64,000 nt of DNA from Sanguibacter keddieii DSM 10542 (GTDB taxonomy: Bacteria; Actinomycetota; Actinomycetes; Actinomycetales; Cellulomonadaceae), in assembly GCF_000024925.1 (NCBI RefSeq), contig NC_013521.1, positions 2,852,001 to 2,916,000 of the forward strand, given 5' to 3'. The position numbers and the translations under genes are program-made. The first letter of the stretch is position 1; every line of letters begins with the position of its first letter. The notes beneath the pieces were generated by a model. It was not told where the DNA came from. It was given only the letters and a program-made list of their open reading frames with translations, and ran no database searches. Shown piece after piece: positions 57,715 through 64,000 of this stretch.

Positions 57715-57768
57715 GGTACTACGGGTACTGCGGGTAGCTCAGGTACTACGGGTGCTGCGGGTCGTGCG
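57715..57768. repeat. Nine-base tandem repeat, six units
   Basis: The units are GGTACTACG, GGTACTGCG, GGTAGCTCA, GGTACTACG, GGTGCTGCG and GGTCGTGCG. At a larger scale, a 23-base direct repeat (57713-57735 and 57740-57762) differs at one base. The array starts 12 bases beyond the oppA stop on the minus strand. Confidence 0.85.
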
Positions 57769-57779
57769 TCACGAGGACG

Positions 57780-59393
57780 TCACCACTGGCTGATCGCGTC
57801 GGCCTGGGCCCACAGCTCCTTGGCCTTCTCGGGGTTGTAGACGAGGACGTCCACGCCCGGGAGGGTGTCGCTCCAGCCGTCGATCACCGGCGAGGTGAAG
57901 TCGGAGGCCGGGGTGCGGGTGCCCTGGAAGATCGTGTCCGTGATGGACTCGCGGTCGATCGCCATGGAGAGCGCCTGACGACGGAGCTCGCCCTCCTCGC
58001 CCTCGAAGTGCTCGAGGTTGCCCGGGATGGTGAAGGACTGGAACACGGCGGCGGGCTGGTTCACAGCACGGTCACCGAGGTCGGTCTCGAAGGTGCCGAA
58101 GGCCGAGTCGGGGATGCCGTCGAAGACGTCGAGGTTGTTGGCCAGGAGGTCGTTGTACGCCGAGTCGAAGGAGTCGTAGAACACGAAGGTCACGCCGGCG
58201 TTGGCCGGGGTGCGCGGGCCGGAGTAGTCGGGGTTGACGACCAGGTCGACAGCCTCGTTGTGACGCCATGCACCGTTCATCATGTACGGGCCGTTGCCGA
58301 TCGGGGCCTCGCCGTAGGCGGCCATGTCGTCGTAGGCGACGGACGGCAGCGGCAGGTACGCGCTGTAGCCCAGGCGCAGCGGGTAGTCCGCCTGCGGCTC
58401 GTTGAGCATGATGGTGAAGGTCGTGTCGTCGACGACCTCGAGGCCGGTGAGCGGGGACTCCTCGGTCTCGGACCAGCCCTGGATGTCCTTGAAGAAGTAC
58501 TGGGACAGCTGGGCGTTGCTCGTCAGCGCACCGAACTGCCAGGCGTCGACGAAGGACTGAGCGGTGACGGGCTCACCGTTGGTGAAGGTGGTGCCGCCCT
58601 TGATCTTGACTGTCCAGAGCTGGTTGTCGTCCGAGGTGATGGACTCGGCGAGCTCGTTCTGAGACGCACCGGTCTCGTCGTAGGACACGAGGCCCTGGAA
58701 GAGGGCGTCGACGATACGACCGCCACCCACCTCGTTGGTGTTGGTGGGGACGAGCGGGTTCTGGGGCTCGGTGCCGTTCGCACGGATCGGCGTGCCGTCT
58801 GCCTTGGTGACCGCGTAGTACAGCGGCACGCTGTTCCAGCCGAAGGCGACGTTCTCGACGGTCTCGGCGGAGCCACCGGTGACGTTCGCGTACCACAGCG
58901 GGATGGACGGCAGGTCCTTGAGGAGGATCTCCTGCGCCTGGTCGAAGAAGCCGTTGGCCTCCTCGACCGAGCCGGCGGCGTTGCCCTGCGTCAGGAGGTC
59001 GTCGAACTCGGGGTTCGAGTAGTCGCTGTCGTTCGAGCCGGCGCCGGTGCCGTAGAGCGGGCCGAGGAAGTTGTATAGACCCGGATAGTCAGCCTGCCAC
59101 CCGGTGCGGAAGGAACCGGTCATCTTGCGGTCGGTGACGTCCGAGCGGAGCTCGGCGAAGGTCGCGTAGGGCTTGCCCTCGACGTTGATGCCCAGCGTGT
59201 TCTTGATGCTGTTCGCGGTCGCGTCGACCCAGGCCTGGTGGCCACCGTCGGCGTTGTAGGCGATGGTGAAGACGTTGTCGGACGACGATGCCGTCGTCCC
59301 GCCGTCACTGCCGGAGTCGCTGCCGCACGCCGTGAGCGCGAGCACGCTGACGGCTGTGGCGGCCGCGACCGCGCTGAGCTTCCTGATCTTCAC
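57780..59393 (-). CDS. oppA: Oligopeptide-binding lipoprotein, circularly permuted SBP_bac_5
   Basis: A 537-residue lipoprotein with AGGAGG before its GTG and lipobox LTAC at residues 20-23. Residues 42-197 (FTIAYNADGGHQAWVDATAN; FRTGWQADYPGLYNFLGPLY; DLPSIPLWYANVTGGSA) correspond to the end of ordinary family-5 binding proteins. Residues about 200-537 start with RANGTEPQNPLVPTNTNEVG, the usual beginning, and end with LWAQADAISQW, which normally runs straight into the FTIAYN segment. The order is therefore swapped, while total length is normal. It should deliver peptides to OppBC-DF. Base composition is like that of its neighbours. Confidence 0.9.
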   Translation of the reverse strand: MKIRKLSAVAAATAVSVLALTACGSDSGSDGGTTASSSDNVFTIAYNADGGHQAWVDATANSIKNTLGINVEGKPYATFAELRSDVTDRKMTGSFRTGWQADYPGLYNFLGPLYGTGAGSNDSDYSNPEFDDLLTQGNAAGSVEEANGFFDQAQEILLKDLPSIPLWYANVTGGSAETVENVAFGWNSVPLYYAVTKADGTPIRANGTEPQNPLVPTNTNEVGGGRIVDALFQGLVSYDETGASQNELAESITSDDNQLWTVKIKGGTTFTNGEPVTAQSFVDAWQFGALTSNAQLSQYFFKDIQGWSETEESPLTGLEVVDDTTFTIMLNEPQADYPLRLGYSAYLPLPSVAYDDMAAYGEAPIGNGPYMMNGAWRHNEAVDLVVNPDYSGPRTPANAGVTFVFYDSFDSAYNDLLANNLDVFDGIPDSAFGTFETDLGDRAVNQPAAVFQSFTIPGNLEHFEGEEGELRRQALSMAIDRESITDTIFQGTRTPASDFTSPVIDGWSDTLPGVDVLVYNPEKAKELWAQADAISQW

Positions 59394-59774
59394 TGTTCCT
59401 CCTGGAAGGACTGGGGGCCCCCGTGACGCATGGATCCCTCCCGTCAGACCCTGGACTGGCCCAGGCGTACGGGAGGGAGGGAGACCGTCGTATGTGAGGA
59501 AACTATCTGCTCTGCGATCGGCTCCTGACCACGAGGGCACCCAGACGTCGTTTCGTTACCGAAGTGATACTGGTCAGTAACACTGGAGACACCTGGTTCA
59601 CATGCTGGACACGGAGGGTGAAAATCGTTGGGAACAGTGTGGTTTCAGGTTCTCTCAAGTGGCACATAAGCGCAAGTACAACGGGCATCGGGCGGACTCG
59701 ACCCTCGTGCACGGGAACGGCACCGCGGCCCCGCCGACAACCTCCCCCCACCGCTCGAGGTCTGGAGCCGGACG
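59394..59774. other. Intergenic region upstream of oppA
   Basis: This gap holds the oppA leader. TTCGGTAACGAA lies at 59560-59549 on the minus strand, about 160 bases before the GTG, like the motif before the BMP lipoprotein gene. Positions 59505-59690 are clearly less GC-rich than the surroundings, as expected for a regulatory region. Short open frames at 59564-59856 lack ribosome sites, and I do not count them as genes. Confidence 0.5.
59549..59560 (-). promoter_or_regulatory. TTCGGTAACGAA motif upstream of oppA
   Basis: This near-palindrome (TTCG, four bases, CGAA) shares GGTAACGAA with the sequence at 11538-11530 before the BMP lipoprotein gene, at nearly the same distance from the start codon. 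Confidence 0.4.
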
Positions 59775-59840
59775 CACGAGAGGCGCGCACCGGCCGTGGC
59801 CAGTACGCGCCTCTCGTGGGCTGACGGTCGGGACCGTCAG
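59775..59840 (-). terminator. Two hairpins after the second OppDF gene
   Basis: CTGACGGTC (59821-59829) pairs with GACCGTCAG (59832-59840) and overlaps the stop codon. A second stem, CACGAGAGGCGCG (59775-59787) with CGCGCCTCTCGTG (59806-59818), has an 18-base loop. Together they probably end the second dipeptide importer operon before the oppA control region. Confidence 0.6.
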
Positions 59841-61564
59841 GTGTGGAGCTCGGTGATGTCGTCGCCCAGCTCGGTGAGCAGGGTGTGCCGCGCCTCGCGA
59901 CGACGGCGCTGCTCCCCCGGCTCGGGGACCGGTGCCGCTGCGAGAAGACGCCTCGTGTACTCCTCACGCGGGTTGAGCAGCACCTCTTCACGCGTGCCCT
60001 GCTCGACGATCTTGCCGTTCTGCAGCACCACGACGCGGTGCGCGAGCATGTCGATGACCGCGAGGTCGTGCGAGACGAAGACGCAGCCGAAGCGGTAGCG
60101 CTCCTGCAGCGCGGTGAACATCGCCAGGACGCTCGCCTGGACCGACACGTCGAGCGCCGAGGTGGGCTCGTCGGCGACCAGCAGCTCCGGGTCGAGCGTG
60201 AGCGCGCGGGCGATGCTCACGCGCTGACGCTGACCGCCCGAGAGCTCGTGCGGGTAGCGGTTGATGACGTCGCGCGGCAGCTCCACGGCGTCGAGCAGCT
60301 CGTAGACCTTGGCCAGCCGGGACTTCTTGTCGCCGATCTTGTGCACCACGAGGGGCTCGGCGATGAGGTCACCGATGGGGAACCGCGGGTTGAGCGACGA
60401 CGCGGGGTCCTGGAACACCACACCGATGCGCTTGCGCAGCGCCTTGGACTGCTTGCGGTTCATCTCCGCAAAGCTGGTCCCGAAGATCGACACCGAGCCG
60501 CCGACCGCCGGGATGAGACCCAGCGCGCAGCGAGCGATGGTCGACTTGCCCGAGCCCGACTCCCCCACGACACCGACGATCTCGCCCGACCCGACGGTGA
60601 AGGTCACGTCGTCGACCGCCCGGAACGGCGGCTTGCCCAGACGCTGGTACTCGATGACCAGGTTCTTCAGCTCGAGCGCCGGCTTGTCGCCCTCGGGCGC
60701 TTCCCCGACCTCGGTGACCGAGGTCCCGAGCTGGCCCGGCCCCGATCCGAGACGGGGCACGGACCCGAGCAGCTTCTTGGTGTACTCGTGCTGCGGGTGG
60801 TTGAGGACCGCGTCGGCGGTCCCTGTCTCCACGATCGAGCCCTTGAGCATCACGGCCACACGGTCGGCCATGTCGGCCACGACCCCCATGTTGTGCGTGA
60901 TGAGCAGGATCCCGGTGTTGAGCTTGTCCTTGAGGGAGCGCAGCAGGTCGAGGATGTCGGCCTGGACGGTCACGTCGAGAGCCGTGGTGGGCTCGTCGGC
61001 GATGATCACCTTGGGGTCGCAGCTGATGGCCATGGCGATGACCACGCGCTGGCGCTGACCACCCGAGAGCTCGTGCGGGAACTGCTTGACGCGACGCTCC
61101 GGCTCGGGGATGCCGACCATCCGCAGCAGCTCGACGGCCCGGGCCAGCGCCTTCTTGCCGAAGGCGATGCCGTGCAGCTCGAGCGCCTCGGTCAGCTGGG
61201 ACCCGATGGTGAGCACGGGGTTGAGCGCGGTCATGGGCTCCTGGAAGACCATGGCCACGTCGTTGCCGCGCATGCGGCGCAGGCCGCGGTCGTCGAGCTC
61301 GCCCACGACCGTGTCGCCGACCGTGATCCGGCCGGAGACCCGGGCGTTCTTGGGCAGGAGACCGAGGGCCGTCATCGACGTGACGGACTTTCCGGAGCCG
61401 GACTCGCCGACCAGCGCGAGGACCTCGCCCGGCTGGACCGCGAGGGAGATGCCCTTGACGGCGTGCACGGTGCCGAACTCGGTGCCGAACTTGACGTCGA
61501 GGTCGGTGAAGGACAGGACTGCCGTGCTGGTGGCGTCCACGGGAGCGGGTGCAGAGGTGCTCAT
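59837..61564 (-). CDS. Dipeptide/oligopeptide ABC transporter fused ATPase (DppDF)
   Basis: A 575-residue protein with two complete ATPase domains. Domain one has GESGSGKSV, LSGGQRQRV and IIADEPTTALD. Domain two has GESGSGKST, LSGGQRQRV and LVADEPTSALD. The Q-loop to signature spacing is normal in both, in contrast to the other OppDF in this window. It drives the permeases encoded directly upstream. The ATG shares one base with the permease stop. Confidence 0.94.
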   Translation of the reverse strand: MSTSAPAPVDATSTAVLSFTDLDVKFGTEFGTVHAVKGISLAVQPGEVLALVGESGSGKSVTSMTALGLLPKNARVSGRITVGDTVVGELDDRGLRRMRGNDVAMVFQEPMTALNPVLTIGSQLTEALELHGIAFGKKALARAVELLRMVGIPEPERRVKQFPHELSGGQRQRVVIAMAISCDPKVIIADEPTTALDVTVQADILDLLRSLKDKLNTGILLITHNMGVVADMADRVAVMLKGSIVETGTADAVLNHPQHEYTKKLLGSVPRLGSGPGQLGTSVTEVGEAPEGDKPALELKNLVIEYQRLGKPPFRAVDDVTFTVGSGEIVGVVGESGSGKSTIARCALGLIPAVGGSVSIFGTSFAEMNRKQSKALRKRIGVVFQDPASSLNPRFPIGDLIAEPLVVHKIGDKKSRLAKVYELLDAVELPRDVINRYPHELSGGQRQRVSIARALTLDPELLVADEPTSALDVSVQASVLAMFTALQERYRFGCVFVSHDLAVIDMLAHRVVVLQNGKIVEQGTREEVLLNPREEYTRRLLAAAPVPEPGEQRRRREARHTLLTELGDDITELHT

Positions 61565-62577
61565 CAGTCCTTGTTCCTGTTCTGACGGGGGTCGAAGGCG
61601 TCACGGAGGCCGTCACCGATGAAGTTCACGGTGAGCGCGATGGCCAGGATGAACAGACCGGGGAACCAGAAGAGCCACGGCCGGTTGGTGAACGCGTTCT
61701 GGTAGTCGCTGATCAGCAGGCCGAGCGAGACGTCCGGAGGCCTCACGCCGAAGCCCAGGAAGCTCAGCGCCGTCTCGAGCAGGATCGCCGAGGCGGTGGC
61801 GAGCGTGGCCGAGACGATGATGACGCCGATCGTGTTGGGCAGGATGTGCTTGACGATGATCCGGGGTGAGCCGGTGCCGATCGCGCGGGCCGAGGCGACG
61901 AACTCGCGCTCACGGAGCGAGAGCACCTCGCCGCGGACGAGCCTCGCCAGACCCGTCCAGGTCACGAGCCCGAGCATGACCGCGAGAGGGATGATCCCCA
62001 GACCCGAGGCGATCTGGCCGAGGACGGCCGCGAGCACCAGGAGCGGGATGACGATGAGGAGGTCGGTCAGACGCATGAGGATCGCCTCGACCCAGCCGCG
62101 GAAGTACCCGGCGAGCCCACCGACCACCGTCCCGATCACGGTCGACAGGATGCCGACGGTGAAGGCGATGATGAGGGAGACCTGGGTCCCCTTCATGACG
62201 AGCGCGAAGTAGTCCTTGCCCGTGGAGTCCTGCCCGAAGGGGTGCTCGCCGAGCGAGAACGGGAAGGCGAAGGTCGGCCGCCCGCCGTCGATGACGTTCG
62301 CAGCCTTGGTGTAGTCCTTGTCCCACCAGCCGGGGACCGGGCCGAAACCGATGGACGTGAAGGCGAGCAGGGTGATGAGCACGAGGATGACGAGCGAGAT
62401 CATCGCGCCCTTGTGCCGGAGGAAACGCCGGACCACCAGCTGGCCCTGGCTGTAGGACTTCTGCTCGGTCTTGGACGGACCGGGGTCGTCGTGCATGTGG
62501 CCGGCGACCGGGTCGATCCCGCCGGCGGCCGGGGTGGGCACGCGCTCCGGGTCGACAGGGGTGTTGGGATCAGTCAT
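61564..62577 (-). CDS. Dipeptide ABC transporter permease (DppC/OppC type)
   Basis: A 337-residue permease with six helices. A Pro/Asp-rich cytoplasmic start of about 50 residues precedes helix one. The EAA loop is SARAIGTGSPRIIVKHILPN, and GQDSTGKDYFALVMKGTQVS is the segment before helix two. Its ATG lies within the end of a 22-codon open frame (ATGACTGA), so its translation may be coupled to that small frame. It pairs with the upstream partial permease. Confidence 0.93.
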   Translation of the reverse strand: MTDPNTPVDPERVPTPAAGGIDPVAGHMHDDPGPSKTEQKSYSQGQLVVRRFLRHKGAMISLVILVLITLLAFTSIGFGPVPGWWDKDYTKAANVIDGGRPTFAFPFSLGEHPFGQDSTGKDYFALVMKGTQVSLIIAFTVGILSTVIGTVVGGLAGYFRGWVEAILMRLTDLLIVIPLLVLAAVLGQIASGLGIIPLAVMLGLVTWTGLARLVRGEVLSLREREFVASARAIGTGSPRIIVKHILPNTIGVIIVSATLATASAILLETALSFLGFGVRPPDVSLGLLISDYQNAFTNRPWLFWFPGLFILAIALTVNFIGDGLRDAFDPRQNRNKD

Positions 62578-62638
62578 TGCGCTCTCCGGTGGTCGTGGAG
62601 CATGCCGTGGGCACGGTGGTGAGGGTCGAGATGGTCAT
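62570..62638 (-). CDS. Possible 22-residue coupling peptide between two permease genes
   Basis: The frame encodes a 22-residue peptide, MTISTLTTVPTAC... ending TTTGERND. AGGAGG sits eight bases before its ATG, an ideal ribosome site, while the next permease has no site as good. Its stop overlaps the permease start (ATGACTGA). It has no membrane helix or known family. Its likely role is to keep ribosomes moving across the 66-base gap, rather than to yield a stable product. Confidence 0.4.
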   Translation of the reverse strand: MTISTLTTVPTACSTTTGERND

Positions 62639-62643
62639 GACCG

Positions 62644-64000
62644 TCACCTCCTGATCCGCGGGTCGAGGGCCGAGTACGCGAGGTCGGCGAGGAGGTTCAT
62701 GATGATCGCGGCGGTGCCGGTCACCAGGAAGAACGCCATCACGGGCGCCGGGTCGACCTGCTTGAGGCCCGTCTGGAAGAGCTCTCCCATGCCCTTCCAG
62801 CCGAAGACCTGCTCGGTGATGACCGCACCGCCGATGAGGCCGGCGAAGTCGAAGGCCACGATCGTGGTGATCGGGATGAGCGCGTTGCGGAAGGCGTGCT
62901 TGACGATCACCACACGCTCGGACAGGCCCTTGGACCGCGCCGTGCGGACGTAGTCCTGGTTCATCACCTCGAGCATCGAGGACCGCGTGTACCGGGTGTA
63001 CGAGGCGACCGAGATGAGAGTCAGCACGATGGTCGGCAGGATGAGCTGCGTCCCCTTGTCGAGGAACCCGTCCCAGAACGTCCCGACGAGGTTCGGCGTC
63101 TCGGAGCCGATCGTCGAGATCGGGCGGGGCTTGAGGCGCAGCAGGCTGCTCCAGTTCGAGACCGCGTAGTCGGCGACGGTGAGGATGCCCATCATCACGG
63201 CGGTCGAGATCGAGATGCTCATGGCCAGACGGCGGGACTCGCCGCCCCAGAACCACCCGACGACGGCACCGACGACGACGGTCACGAGGCCGAGGACCAC
63301 GAGGATGGTCCAGCTCGGGTCCTCCAGGATCGGTGCGGTGACGAAGTAGGCGACGACGCCGACCGCGACGGTCGTGAGGCCCGCGTAGAGGACCCGGCGG
63401 TTGCTCAGCCCGACGATGAGGACCGTGAGGCCGACGGCGAAGGCCGCCGCGACGAGGGTCACCACGCCGATGCCGAGGGCCGGTCGACGGAACCACTCGA
63501 CGGCGGAGAAGTAGAACATCGCCGCGACCACGAAGACGATCGCGACGCCAGCGGTGAGGAGCCGCCGCTTGAGCCTGCCGCCCAGCACGCCCTGGAGCAC
63601 GATGCCGATCACGAGTGCTGTGATGACGATCTGCACCGGTGTGAAGGTCGGTTCGACGATCCAGTCGTTGAACCTGATGGCGCCGTACTCCTTGAGGAGC
63701 ACCGCGACCCAGAACACCGGGAGCGAGAAGAAGAGGAAGGCCATGAAGGTCACGACGTAGTCGAACCCCGAGTACTGGCGGATGGCGGTCATGATGCCGA
63801 CGAGGATTCCGACGATGATCGCGAGCACCGTTGCGAGGATCACGAGCCGGAGGGTCGAGCTGACCGCGTTGCCCAGGAGGGCGGTGACGTCGGTGCCGTT
63901 GCGGTTGGTCCCGAGGTCGCAGTTGAGGGTGAAGCACTTGCCGACACCGCGGAGCCAGTCCCAGTAGCGCGAGTACCAGGGCTGGTCGAGGCCCATGAAG
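62644..64000 (-). CDS. Dipeptide ABC transporter permease (DppB type), enlarged; 5' end outside window
   Basis: At least 452 residues are present, and the frame continues past the right edge, so helix one and its GDP motif are missing. The EAA loop TARSKGLSERVVIVKHAFRN and the end ALADSALDP-like (SALDPRIRR) are normal. Between FNDWIVEP and RPISTIGSETPN about 170 extra residues contain roughly six hydrophobic helices, so the protein is much longer than E. coli DppB. It is the channel partner of the DppC-type permease downstream. Its stop overlaps the AGGAGG of the small frame. Confidence 0.88.
   Translation of the reverse strand, partial: FMGLDQPWYSRYWDWLRGVGKCFTLNCDLGTNRNGTDVTALLGNAVSSTLRLVILATVLAIIVGILVGIMTAIRQYSGFDYVVTFMAFLFFSLPVFWVAVLLKEYGAIRFNDWIVEPTFTPVQIVITALVIGIVLQGVLGGRLKRRLLTAGVAIVFVVAAMFYFSAVEWFRRPALGIGVVTLVAAAFAVGLTVLIVGLSNRRVLYAGLTTVAVGVVAYFVTAPILEDPSWTILVVLGLVTVVVGAVVGWFWGGESRRLAMSISISTAVMMGILTVADYAVSNWSSLLRLKPRPISTIGSETPNLVGTFWDGFLDKGTQLILPTIVLTLISVASYTRYTRSSMLEVMNQDYVRTARSKGLSERVVIVKHAFRNALIPITTIVAFDFAGLIGGAVITEQVFGWKGMGELFQTGLKQVDPAPVMAFFLVTGTAAIIMNLLADLAYSALDPRIRR

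Noticed and set aside
59564-59856. Two overlapping small open frames (86 and 84 codons) in the oppA upstream region
   Set aside because: They have no ribosome-binding site, low-complexity basic composition, and no family resemblance. They overlap the terminator hairpins and the end of the next gene.

Overview
The window is high-GC DNA from an actinobacterium, most likely Micrococcales (Cellulomonadaceae, Sanguibacteraceae or Promicromonosporaceae-like). Supporting signs are the mycothiol gene mshB, DapD and FdxA of actinobacterial type, abundant GTG starts, four-base stop/start overlaps, and many genes that appear to be transcribed without a 5' leader. The gene set is mostly chromosomal core. 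Several blocks (typA, mshB with a small membrane gene, fdxA-dapC, dapD/dapE, LOG-folP2-DUF3117, O-methyltransferase/sigE/anti-sigma/htrA/tatB) match, from memory, the order of the Mycobacterium tuberculosis Rv1165-Rv1224 region. I saw no prophage, insertion sequence, CRISPR array, rRNA or tRNA.

Layout. 1-491: 5' part of a rhamnogalacturonan lyase. 721-11373 (minus): nucleoside uptake and catabolism. A BMP-type lipoprotein, an ATPase and two permeases import nucleosides. Cdd, DeoA, Add and DeoC convert them to bases and central metabolites. Two DUF202 membrane genes and a papain-like-fold gene sit inside this cluster. 11579-14630: M20 amidohydrolase, small membrane protein, mannose-1-phosphate guanylyltransferase. 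14986-18494 (plus): succinate dehydrogenase sdhCDAB. 18592-21476: YihY protein, 2H phosphoesterase, trpS. 21518-25405: tatB-htrA-anti-sigma-sigE envelope-stress operon, divergent from an O-methyltransferase. 26259-29955: pepA, DUF3117, folP2, LOG. 30110-33256: divergent dapE/dapD and a lysozyme-like membrane protein. 33352-36317: gltA, dapC, fdxA. 36438-39629: lone SH3-like protein, tyrA, pheA and a degenerate pheA paralogue. 39682-45707: VanW, DUF6113, mshB, typA. 45895-53583: four-gene MacB-like ABC exporter. 53663-59393: oligopeptide importer oppA-B-C-DF. 59837-64000: a second dipeptide importer, cut by the right edge.

The most unusual object is the oligopeptide-binding lipoprotein at 57780-59393. 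It has normal length and a normal lipoprotein signal, but the two parts of its family-5 binding fold are in swapped order: the segment that normally ends the protein comes directly after the lipobox, and the segment that normally begins the mature protein starts near residue 200. This is a circular permutation, unless it is an assembly artefact. A nine-base tandem repeat and a strong hairpin lie just beyond its stop codon. Other points of interest are a set of genes with TANNNT-like -10 boxes 6-7 bases before the start codon, a probable ATC start in the O-methyltransferase, a 17-base tandem repeat built from stop/start signals, and a shared 12-base motif about 160 bases before both binding-lipoprotein genes.
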